From NCBI GenBank assembly GCA_023393265.1, contig JAEWME010000029.1, positions 1-6,371 of the forward strand: a DNA stretch of 6,371 nucleotides, written 5' to 3'. The first letter of the stretch is position 1. Every line of letters starts with the position of its first letter. The position numbers were made by a program, and so were the translations under genes. Source of the stretch: Bacteroidota bacterium. GTDB lineage: Bacteria > Bacteroidota > Bacteroidia > Bacteroidales > Prolixibacteraceae. The notes under the pieces are model-generated. The model searched no databases and was not told the origin of the DNA. It worked only from the letters and a program-made list of their open reading frames with translations. Shown here in pieces: positions 1 to 6,340 of the stretch.

Positions 1-1661
1 AGTTCGACTGTACTGTTTTTATAAATTTTGTCTGAATATATTCCAAGTGGTAGTCCGTGACTTTTCGATAGCGTTTCAAGATTACCATCGGCATGTAAAA
101 TATATGGAAAATTATGGGCCGCATTGCAGTAGTCAAGAATACCATATCTAACGTCAAGGATACCTAAGAAAAGCGTCACAAAATATTGATTTGAGTTTCT
201 TTCGCACAACTCCTTATTAACCTTTCTGACAATATCTTTAGCCGAAAGAATTTTTGAATTGGTTTTTATGAGGGTACTGGCAATGGCCATAAAAAGTGAA
301 GCAGGAATTCCTTTTCCGGAAACATCTCCAATGGCAATCAGCAAGTGGTTTTTCCCAATGAAAAAATAGTCATACAGATCACCACCAATTATTTCTGCCG
401 GATTTAAAACTGCATATAAATCTATTTCAGGATACTCCAAGAAATCGGGGTTGCCAGATGGCACAATATTTTGCTGTATTTCTTGGGCTGTTTTAAGGTC
501 CTTTTCTATTTTAAGCTTTTCGGAGGTGGTTTCTCTTTTATCTTTCATCAGCAAACCATATTTATCGCGCCACTCTTCCAGACTTTCAGCCAGCATTTTT
601 ATCTCATCATCCGATTCTTTGTATTTGCCGGGCGAAGTAAAACTTTTGATGGCATAAGTTACCCTAACCAGTGGATCGAGCATTCTTCTGAAAACAAAAA
701 AATTCACGAGGAATAAAAGAAAAAGTCCTGTTATGGAAACGTAAACAATCTTGTGGAAGATGGAATTAATATCGCCAAAAAGTTCTTTCTCAGGAATAAC
801 AATTACAGCATACCAGCCTGTATTGGTTAGTGGCGAAAAATAATACCACGATTCTTCATTACTGAGATACTCTGATATGCCTTCCACAACACCGCTTTCA
901 CCCTGCTTCATTTTCGCCAAAAGCTCGGCTTCGTGTTCTTTGAAGATTTTAAAAGAATGAGCATAAATATTGCGGCTTAACATCCATTGTGTATTAGGAT
1001 GTGTAATAAAATTTCCGGCATGATCGATAATAAAAGCATAACCCTGATTTCCGATCTTAATCTGCGACAGAATTTTTCCTAACAAATTGAGTGATATATC
1101 ACACGAAACCACTCCGGCTAAAGTCACACTTTGCGGAAGATATATTGGAACTTGATACGAGACTAGCAATTTAGTTGAATCATATCCACGAAAGTATGAG
1201 TCGGTCCATCTCCCCTGCCCTTTCCCAATTTGACCAGATTTCAGCTCTATCAGAAAATTCTGAAGTCTCAGGCTATCACTTGTTTGAATTTTACAAATGG
1301 AATCTTTTCTGGTTGAGAAAATGTGCAACCGATTGTCTATAGGGTCAAAAAGACTGATCTGGATTCCGTCGACCAGCGGATTAACCTTTACAACCTGGTC
1401 AATGAAGTTATTCACATCATTATATTGGTTGTAATAAAGTGCCTGATATGAAATATTTCTTGCAATCTCCTCCGTCCCAATTGTTATTCGTTCAATCCTG
1501 GAAATTACCAAATTACTTTGATTGACAGCTCCTTCCTCGATTTTCCGGACCAACACTTTATTGCTAAAATGATAGTTTATAAATACAATAGCTGAGATAA
1601 TCAGGATGGCAATGATCGTGATCTGAGAATTCAGTCGAAACGAGATTCCTTTCTGGCTCAT
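1..1661 (-). CDS. Cache-HAMP-SpoIIE (PP2C-type) serine phosphatase, membrane-anchored, partial at 3' end
   Basis: This reading frame stays open for 553 codons from ATG at 1661 to the window edge, so the C-terminus is missing. An in-frame stop ten codons upstream supports this start. Order of parts: short cytoplasmic N-terminus; membrane segment about residues 13-28; extracytoplasmic sensor about 35-300, with a Cache-type core near 204-222 (GNQGYAFIID) and an aromatic strand near 272-290 (GWYAVIVIPE); second membrane segment about 305-324; HAMP linker about 325-375 (P330, E353); a helix rich in charged residues; then the SpoIIE/PP2C catalytic domain from about 388 (AQEIQQ 392-397). Visible catalytic motifs are GGDLYD 426-431, with metal ligand D428, and GDVSGKG 445-451, with D446. 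The usual NAGH is NAAH at 513-516. The last metal-binding aspartate lies outside the window. Such proteins sense a periplasmic ligand and dephosphorylate a cytoplasmic STAS-type partner, but no partner gene is present here. The architecture is clear; the ligand and target are unknown. Confidence 0.93.
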   Translation of the reverse strand, partial: MSQKGISFRLNSQITIIAILIISAIVFINYHFSNKVLVRKIEEGAVNQSNLVISRIERITIGTEEIARNISYQALYYNQYNDVNNFIDQVVKVNPLVDGIQISLFDPIDNRLHIFSTRKDSICKIQTSDSLRLQNFLIELKSGQIGKGQGRWTDSYFRGYDSTKLLVSYQVPIYLPQSVTLAGVVSCDISLNLLGKILSQIKIGNQGYAFIIDHAGNFITHPNTQWMLSRNIYAHSFKIFKEHEAELLAKMKQGESGVVEGISEYLSNEESWYYFSPLTNTGWYAVIVIPEKELFGDINSIFHKIVYVSITGLFLLFLVNFFVFRRMLDPLVRVTYAIKSFTSPGKYKESDDEIKMLAESLEEWRDKYGLLMKDKRETTSEKLKIEKDLKTAQEIQQNIVPSGNPDFLEYPEIDLYAVLNPAEIIGGDLYDYFFIGKNHLLIAIGDVSGKGIPASLFMAIASTLIKTNSKILSAKDIVRKVNKELCERNSNQYFVTLFLGILDVRYGILDYCNAAHNFPYILHADGNLETLSKSHGLPLGIYSDKIYKNSTVE

Positions 1662-1771
1662 TGGGCAAGGATTAATTGGCAACCTAATTTACAAAAAATA
1701 AGATTCCCAAAGTCGCCACGGGTTGGAAAACTGATAATTTATTATAATTCTGTTTAAATTTTTAACTCAAT

Positions 1772-1804
1772 AATAAAAAAGCCGAAGGAAAAACCTCCGG
1801 CTTT
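1772..1804 (-). terminator. Rho-independent terminator of fabG
   Basis: Read on the minus strand, GCCGGAGG (1801-1794) pairs with CCTTCGGC (1788-1781) around a five-T loop. The stem is 8 bp in RNA, with one G-U wobble, and is extended by A-T pairs at its base. A run of six T follows, then ATTATT. On the plus strand the wobble becomes an A-C mismatch, so the element suits leftward transcription. It lies 26 bases past the fabG stop and about 110 bases before the phosphatase start, so it should separate the two genes. A small inverted repeat (CAAAC/GTTTG, 1816-1829) lies between the fabG stop and this stem. Confidence 0.85.
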
Positions 1805-1829
1805 CGAAATATATTCAAACAAATGTTTG

Positions 1830-2576
1830 TTAGGTATTCATTGCACCGCAAACGTTAATAACCTGACCGCTTACATACGAAGCGAGATCTGATGCAAGGA
1901 ATAATGCAACTTTGGCAACTTCCTCGGGCAAACCTCCACGTTTCATCGGAATATTGGATTCCCATTGTTTTCGTGCATCTTCCGGAATTTTAGCCGTCAT
2001 TTCCGTGATGATAAAGCCGGGCGCAATGGCATTCGAGCGAATACCGCGCGAACCAAGTTCTTTGGCGATCGATTTGGTAAAACCAATAATGCCGGCTTTT
2101 GAGGCTGAGTAGTTTGACTGGCCCGCGTTTCCACTCACACCAACAACAGAGCTCAGATTTACAATCGATCCTGATTTCTGTTTCAGCATGACTTTCTGGG
2201 CTGCTTTAGTAAAATTGAAGACCGATTTAAGGTTCACATTAATAACTGCATCCCACTGATCCTCTGTCATTCTCATCAGTAAAGTATCTTTGGTGATACC
2301 TGCATTGTTAACCAAAACGTCAATTGCTCCAAAGTCTTCAACAATTTGGTTAACCACTCTGTCGGTGTCGTCAAAATTGGCAGCATTGGATGCGTACCCT
2401 TTTGCTTTTACACCCAATGCAACAAGTTCAGTTTCGGTGTTTTTCATGTTCTCATCGTCAAAAAGATCGGTAAAGGCAATATTGCAGCCTTCCTGCGCGA
2501 ATTTTACAGCAATAGCTTTTCCGATACCTCTGGATGCGCCGGTTATCACGGCCGTTTTTCCTTCAAGTAGTTTCAT
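1830..2576 (-). CDS. fabG: 3-oxoacyl-[acyl-carrier-protein] reductase FabG
   Basis: FabG is a cytoplasmic short-chain dehydrogenase that uses NADPH to reduce 3-oxoacyl-ACP to 3-hydroxyacyl-ACP in each round of type II fatty acid elongation. The 248-residue protein has the family's normal length and every hallmark. These are the cofactor loop TGASRGIG (12-19), NNAG (90-93) and the catalytic tetrad N115, S143, Y156 and K160 (YSASK). PGFIITEM (186-193) is the usual substrate-loop region. The C-terminus VCGAMNT resembles the VCGGMN ending of Bacteroidota FabG, with an alanine for glycine. The ATG start is fixed by an in-frame TAA two codons upstream and by the standard MKLLEGKTAVITG opening. No fab or acpP neighbour is visible, so it seems to stand alone, with its own promoter box and a strong terminator. 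Other SDR reductases such as PhaB-type enzymes look similar, but the match to FabG is close. Confidence 0.96.
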   Translation of the reverse strand: MKLLEGKTAVITGASRGIGKAIAVKFAQEGCNIAFTDLFDDENMKNTETELVALGVKAKGYASNAANFDDTDRVVNQIVEDFGAIDVLVNNAGITKDTLLMRMTEDQWDAVINVNLKSVFNFTKAAQKVMLKQKSGSIVNLSSVVGVSGNAGQSNYSASKAGIIGFTKSIAKELGSRGIRSNAIAPGFIITEMTAKIPEDARKQWESNIPMKRGGLPEEVAKVALFLASDLASYVSGQVINVCGAMNT

Positions 2577-2612
2577 GCGTTATGTATTAATATATGAATC
2601 TTCAAGCAGCGA

Positions 2613-2620
2613 CAAAAGTA
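2613..2620 (-). promoter_or_regulatory. fabG: Candidate fabG promoter -7 box (TACTTTTG)
   Basis: On the minus strand TACTTTTG fits the Bacteroidota -7 consensus TAnnTTTG exactly and lies 36 bases before the fabG ATG, giving a short leader. I see no clear TTG/TTTG -33 element at the expected distance, only a T-rich stretch, so this rests on the -7 box and its position. Confidence 0.45.
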
Positions 2621-2680
2621 ATAAAATGAGTGAAGCTACATGAAAACATCGCTGGAAATCATGATTGCCAAATTTTAAAT

Positions 2681-2688
2681 TACTTTTG
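2681..2688 (+). promoter_or_regulatory. Candidate promoter -7 box (TACTTTTG) for the glycosyltransferase at 2782
   Basis: This is a second exact TAnnTTTG match, facing right, 93 bases before the ATG at 2782. A TTG at 2665-2667 lies only 13 bases upstream, too close for a canonical -33 element. The sequence is identical to the fabG box over ten bases (ATTACTTTTG), in inverted orientation. Transcription would start a few bases downstream, inside or beside the palindrome at 2691-2702. Confidence 0.4.
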
Positions 2689-2690
2689 AA

Positions 2691-2702
2691 TCCTGTACAG
2701 GA
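2691..2702. promoter_or_regulatory. Perfect 12-bp palindrome, possible operator
   Basis: TCCTGTACAGGA is exactly self-complementary and begins two bases after the rightward -7 box, where transcription would be expected to start. A dimeric repressor bound here could block the rightward promoter. The regulator is unknown. A 12-bp perfect palindrome is expected about once or twice by chance in a window of this size, so its position is the main argument. Confidence 0.3.
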
Positions 2703-2781
2703 GCCTAATCTGGCAACTGTTTCAACAAATGATTAACGAATTCTTTTTTGCTTCGACCTTTCACTTTAACCCTGCGCTTTA

Positions 2782-3813
2782 ATGAAAAAAGTCTGCCTAA
2801 TAGAATTATACAACATGCACCACGAGTGCCTTTATTCGCAATTACTGTATCTTCGGTCAAGTGGCTACGAGGTGTCTCTTGTCTGCGATTTTCGCAATGC
2901 TAACCAGACCGATCGTTTTTCTGAACTGACCCGGCAAATCAGATACGACGATTTTCGAAAGATTAAATCGCTCTTTCGTCTCCGTCGTTTTCTGATCAAA
3001 GAAGGCTTTGATACTGTCATCTTTAATACAGCGCAAAGCAGCAGGGTAGCGCGGTTGCTGCTACTACCCTTTCCCCGTCGGATTTCGTTTATCGGTACAA
3101 TTCATAACCTCCGGAAATTAACCGACTCTTTCGATCAGCGGATAATTTTCAGAAAAATCAAACGATTTTACTTATTGGCTGAATATCTTCTTCCAACTTT
3201 TATTTCCCTTTCAGGAAAAAGAGATTTACGGGCGCAACCTTATTCTTCTTCCATTTTCCCTCCCGTGAAATTGCAAACACTAGAAAAGACAACTGGTGAA
3301 TGTTGGATCGTGGTTCCGGGAAGTATAGAATATAAACGGCGTGATTACGAATTTCTTTTGGACTTGGCAGGGAATTCGGCACTTTCCCCATCTGTCCGTT
3401 TTGTTTTACTCGGAAATGCAACAAGATCTGAAGGACCATCTTTTATACAGAAAGTCAAAGATTTGAAATTATCGGAGCATTTTGTTTGGTTTGAAGACTT
3501 CGTTCCCGAAGAAACTTTTCAGGCATATATTCAGGTAGCCGACTATTTGCTACCTTTAATACATGGAGAGAAAGCTTTGGAAGATTACAGTTTGTATAAA
3601 GTTTCGGGAACTTTTGTGCTTGCTGAAGCTTTTGGTAAAATATTACTTTGTCCTGAACACTTCAGTAAAGTTCCAAATTTTCAATATAAAGCGATTTATT
3701 ACAAGAATATTGATCATCTGATTGAACTAACAAAAGTTCTCCAGCCCGATCAGATAACCTCAAAAATTGACATGAATAAAGCAAGGGAACAATACATCTC
3801 ATTTTTGAGTTAA
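2782..3813 (+). CDS. Probable GT-B-fold glycosyltransferase (GT4-like)
   Basis: The 343-residue protein probably transfers a sugar from an activated donor to a glycan or lipid acceptor at the cytoplasmic face of the membrane. It reads as two Rossmann-like halves. The N-terminal half opens with KKVCLIELYNMHHECLY (2-18), then YEVSLVCDF (29-37), DTVIFNT (77-83) and FIGTIHNL (103-110). The C-terminal half opens with the strand WIVVPGSIEYKRRDYEFLL (175-193), followed by VRFVLLG (205-211). The region GTFVLAEAFGK (276-286) resembles the donor-binding EAxxxGxP segment of GT4 enzymes. There is no signal peptide or membrane segment. The ATG is the first possible start, because an in-frame TAA lies four codons upstream. 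No Shine-Dalgarno is evident, as is usual in this phylum. The family assignment rests on fold-like patterns rather than a diagnostic motif, and donor and acceptor cannot be read from the sequence. Confidence 0.72.
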   Translation: MKKVCLIELYNMHHECLYSQLLYLRSSGYEVSLVCDFRNANQTDRFSELTRQIRYDDFRKIKSLFRLRRFLIKEGFDTVIFNTAQSSRVARLLLLPFPRRISFIGTIHNLRKLTDSFDQRIIFRKIKRFYLLAEYLLPTFISLSGKRDLRAQPYSSSIFPPVKLQTLEKTTGECWIVVPGSIEYKRRDYEFLLDLAGNSALSPSVRFVLLGNATRSEGPSFIQKVKDLKLSEHFVWFEDFVPEETFQAYIQVADYLLPLIHGEKALEDYSLYKVSGTFVLAEAFGKILLCPEHFSKVPNFQYKAIYYKNIDHLIELTKVLQPDQITSKIDMNKAREQYISFLS

Positions 3814-3941
3814 AAATAGCTGCGTTCATATTGAACATTATATAGCCAACTGATATTATTTAATTTAGTCATTTGAAAAACGAGTGGTTTTAACTGTTCC
3901 ATAATTTTTTCGAATCAATCGATATTTTAACTTTTACTGAT

Positions 3942-3949
3942 TATTTTTG
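3942..3949 (+). promoter_or_regulatory. Candidate promoter -7 box (TATTTTTG) for the GT2-mnmE pair
   Basis: TATTTTTG is an exact TAnnTTTG match 25 bases before the ATG at 3975, in an AT-rich 161-bp gap (3814-3974). No convincing -33 TTG is present 17-23 bases upstream. Because the region is so T-rich, a chance match is plausible. If real, it would drive both the glycosyltransferase and mnmE. The gap otherwise holds only weak short inverted repeats (GTTCA/TGAAC at 3824-3836) without a T-tract, so there is no clear terminator for the upstream gene. Confidence 0.4.
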
Positions 3950-3974
3950 ACCAATACTATTGACTGAAAGGTAA

Positions 3975-4862
3975 ATGACTGATAAACCACTGATATCATG
4001 TGTCGTTCCGACTCATAACAGGGCTGCGAAACTGATCAAAGCGATCGAAAGTGTACTGGCACAGACTTATCAAAATTTTGAAATTTTGGTGGTCGACGAC
4101 CAATCGGCTGATAAAACCAAAGAGGTCGTTGAATTGATGACAGAACGGGATCCTCGCATTATTTACTTGTACAACCCGAATAAAGGAGCAAATAATGCCC
4201 GGAATTTTGGCATTCAGCATGCTAAAGGCCAGTATATTGCTATGTTGGACGATGATGACCTTTGGATGAAAACAAAGCTCCGAAAGCAATTGGATGTGAT
4301 GCGTCTGCTCGATAGCAAATACGGAGTTGTTTATTGCACGTTTGCCCGAAAAAAAGCTTCAGGAAAAATACGGAGACGACACCCAAGCCGATTCTCGTTT
4401 ATCAAGAATGGCGATATTTTAAACCGGCTGTTAAAACGAAATTTCATTACAACCTCTACATTATTTATAAAGGCTGAGGTCTTCGAAAAATGCGGGATGT
4501 TTAATCCCAGGTATAAATCTTTTCAGGATTGGGAATTGCTAACCCGAATAGCGCGTGACTACCATTTTTATTACCTCGATGAAATACTGGTAAATGTTTA
4601 TGAATCGAACGATAGCATTACGCTCGATAAAAAAGGTCGCGTGATTACCAAATATATGCATCTAAAGCAATTTATGGATCTGTATAAAAATAAGCCGCGC
4701 CTTCTTTCCGGCAGGTATTCATCACTCGGATTTACACTCTATAAATTAAAGCGCTATGGGTTTGCCCGTAAGTTTTTGTTGCGCAGCCTGAAGCTAAATT
4801 TTTTTAATTTTCAGGCATTGATTCTTTTGCTTTCCCTAAGCTTTAAACCGTCTGGAAGATAA
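3975..4862 (+). CDS. Family 2 (GT-A fold) glycosyltransferase
   Basis: This is an inverting GT2 enzyme expected to move a sugar from a nucleotide-sugar to a growing surface glycan or lipid-linked acceptor at the cytoplasmic membrane face. The classic N-terminal domain is intact: ISCVVPTHNR (7-16), the nucleotide-binding VVDDQSAD (39-46), KGANNARNFGI (70-80) and the metal-binding acidic run LDDDDLW (91-97) that holds the DxD motif. QDWELLTRIA (184-193) corresponds to the E/QDW-type catalytic-base region. The tail after about 225 is basic and hydrophobic (ALILLLSLSF 281-290), perhaps a membrane-contacting end. Length is 295 residues, normal for single-domain GT2 proteins. The start is secure because an in-frame TAA directly precedes the ATG, with a purine-rich GAAAGG a few bases upstream. 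The stop overlaps the mnmE start by one base, so the two are probably co-transcribed. Donor and acceptor are unknown. Confidence 0.92.
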   Translation: MTDKPLISCVVPTHNRAAKLIKAIESVLAQTYQNFEILVVDDQSADKTKEVVELMTERDPRIIYLYNPNKGANNARNFGIQHAKGQYIAMLDDDDLWMKTKLRKQLDVMRLLDSKYGVVYCTFARKKASGKIRRRHPSRFSFIKNGDILNRLLKRNFITTSTLFIKAEVFEKCGMFNPRYKSFQDWELLTRIARDYHFYYLDEILVNVYESNDSITLDKKGRVITKYMHLKQFMDLYKNKPRLLSGRYSSLGFTLYKLKRYGFARKFLLRSLKLNFFNFQALILLLSLSFKPSGR

Positions 4863-4864
4863 TG
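4854..4864 (+). promoter_or_regulatory. mnmE: TAATG stop-start overlap with a purine-rich ribosome site for mnmE
   Basis: The glycosyltransferase stop TAA (4860-4862) shares its last A with the mnmE ATG (4862-4864). GGAAG lies three bases before the stop-start junction, inside the glycosyltransferase reading frame. The arrangement suggests translational coupling, with ribosomes that finish the first gene restarting on mnmE. Confidence 0.6.
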
Positions 4865-6256
4865 TTCGATCAATCTACAATATGTGCCATTGCAACATCT
4901 CCCGGCATGGGAGCCATTGCAACGATTCGTCTTTCGGGCGAAAAGGCTTTTGAGATAACCGAATCAATATTTCGTTCGCCCATAGCCAGTAAAAAACTCT
5001 CCGGACAAAAAGCAAATACCTTACACTTTGGAAGTATTTGGGATGGTGATGAGCTTATTGACGAAGTTGTAGCGGCCATGTTTAAAGCGCCACACTCGTT
5101 CACCGGCGAAGATGTTATCGAAATCTCATGTCACGGTTCCATATACATCCAACAGCGAATTTTACAACTTCTTATCGAAAAAGGCGCACGAATGGCCCGG
5201 CCTGGAGAATACACCCAGCGGGCATTTCTGAATGGCAAAATGGATCTTTCGCAGGCCGAAGCCGTTGCCGACCTGATCGCATCAACCAACAGGGCTGCAC
5301 AGAAAGTGGCTATCAATCAGATGAGAGGCGGATTTTCTTCGGAGTTGACCGCCTTACGGGGGCAATTGTTGCATTTCATTGCCATGATTGAGCTGGAACT
5401 CGACTTTAGTGAAGAAGATGTGGAGTTTGCAGATCGCGAGCAACTAAAAGAGTTAGTTTCACAGATTGAAGGAATCCTCCGGAGACTGAAAGATTCGTTT
5501 CAACTGGGGAATGTGATCAAAAACGGGATTCCGGTTGCCATTGTCGGCGAAACCAATGTGGGAAAGTCAACACTCCTGAATGCTTTGCTGAATGAAGAAA
5601 AAGCCATAGTGTCTGATATACACGGAACTACACGCGATGTTATCGAGGATGTGGTTAATATCCACGGAACCGCCTTCCGTTTTTTTGATACTGCAGGAAT
5701 CCGGGAAACTACTGACAAAATTGAAACAATTGGAATTGAGCGTAGCTATAACAAACTTGATCAGGCATCAATAGTCATTCTGGTTGTTGACACCCTTAAC
5801 ATTTTTGATGTGATTTTGGAGCGCATCAATAAAATAAGGGAACGCATCACCAATCAGCATTTAATCATCGCTGCCAATAAAGTAGATAAAGGTCTGCCCC
5901 AAACGATTGGCTCGCTAAAAAAAATGACATTAGGAGAAAATGAAAAACTTATTTTTATTGCGGCGAAGCAAAAAGAAAATCTCGACGAACTAATTGCCGC
6001 CATGCAACAGGTTGTTTCTCTTGATCCAATAGATGAAGATGTTGTAATCGTTACAAACATTCGACACTTTGAAGCGTTAGCGAAAGCTTTAGAATCGGTG
6101 GAACGAGTACAATCGGGTTTGGAGCGCCAGATTTCCGGAGACTTTGTGGCGCAGGACATAAGAGAATGCCTCCATTTTCTTGGCGAAATTACAGGCGAAA
6201 TCTCGACCGACGAAATACTTGGACACATCTTTAAAAATTTCTGCATCGGTAAGTAA
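4862..6256 (+). CDS. mnmE: tRNA modification GTPase MnmE (TrmE/ThdF)
   Basis: MnmE works with MnmG to add the carboxymethylaminomethyl group to uridine 34 of certain tRNAs, using a formyl/methylene-tetrahydrofolate carbon and GTP hydrolysis. The 464-residue protein is full length. The N-terminal folate-binding domain covers about 1-120, with GAIATIRLSG (17-26), SCHGS (89-93, usually HGG) and RPGEYTQRAFLNGKMDL (113-129). A helical domain is interrupted by a G domain at about 222-385. Its motifs are P-loop GETNVGKST (229-237), GTTRD (255-259), DTAG (276-279), NKVD (339-342) and a G5 site reading AAK (367-369) instead of SAK. R281 and E288 match the switch II residues R275 and E282 of the E. coli enzyme. 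The C-terminus ends in the invariant FCIGK (460-464) with catalytic C461. An in-frame stop six codons upstream limits the start to this ATG. GGAAG (4854-4858) is a possible ribosome site. mnmG is not in the window. Confidence 0.98.
   Translation: MFDQSTICAIATSPGMGAIATIRLSGEKAFEITESIFRSPIASKKLSGQKANTLHFGSIWDGDELIDEVVAAMFKAPHSFTGEDVIEISCHGSIYIQQRILQLLIEKGARMARPGEYTQRAFLNGKMDLSQAEAVADLIASTNRAAQKVAINQMRGGFSSELTALRGQLLHFIAMIELELDFSEEDVEFADREQLKELVSQIEGILRRLKDSFQLGNVIKNGIPVAIVGETNVGKSTLLNALLNEEKAIVSDIHGTTRDVIEDVVNIHGTAFRFFDTAGIRETTDKIETIGIERSYNKLDQASIVILVVDTLNIFDVILERINKIRERITNQHLIIAANKVDKGLPQTIGSLKKMTLGENEKLIFIAAKQKENLDELIAAMQQVVSLDPIDEDVVIVTNIRHFEALAKALESVERVQSGLERQISGDFVAQDIRECLHFLGEITGEISTDEILGHIFKNFCIGK
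6239..6256 (+). other. mnmE 3'-end sequence resembling a known genomic-island attachment site
   Basis: TTCTGCATCGGTAAGTAA encodes the last five residues (FCIGK) and the stop. From memory, it differs by one or two bases from the 18-bp repeats that flank Salmonella genomic island 1 in the homologous gene thdF. The resemblance follows from conservation of the protein end. There is no integrase or second repeat copy in this window, so this is only a possible target, not evidence of an island. Confidence 0.25.
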
Positions 6257-6340
6257 AACCATTTTCCCTTAAAATAAACTTTGTTTGATAATTTCTTTAA
6301 TTTATTGAACAACTGATTCAGATGCTTGTTTTTTCCTTTA

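Noticed and set aside
451..716. Two small overlapping plus-strand open frames of 68 and 81 codons
   Set aside because: They lie antisense inside the catalytic and HAMP part of the phosphatase gene, have no recognisable domain and no promoter, and are best explained as shadows of the real frame.
1692..1700. TATTTTTTG on the minus strand as a promoter box for the phosphatase gene
   Set aside because: It has three bases rather than two between TA and TTTG, and no TTG lies at a proper -33 distance. The true promoter of this gene is not identified.
1912..2643. Three plus-strand open frames (66, 117 and 74 codons) opposite fabG
   Set aside because: They are antisense to a full, well-conserved FabG and show no recognisable protein features.
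2577..2781. Possible tRNA, small RNA or riboswitch in the fabG divergent region
   Set aside because: I found no cloverleaf, no conserved riboswitch core and no GC-rich stem apart from the 12-bp palindrome.
3200..3439. 79-codon minus-strand open frame within the GT-B gene
   Set aside because: It is antisense to a longer frame with coherent glycosyltransferase features, and nothing in its own translation is recognisable.
3877..3898. AAAAC/GTTTT inverted repeat as a terminator for the GT-B gene
   Set aside because: The stem is only five mostly A-T pairs and is not followed by a T-tract, so termination there cannot be supported.
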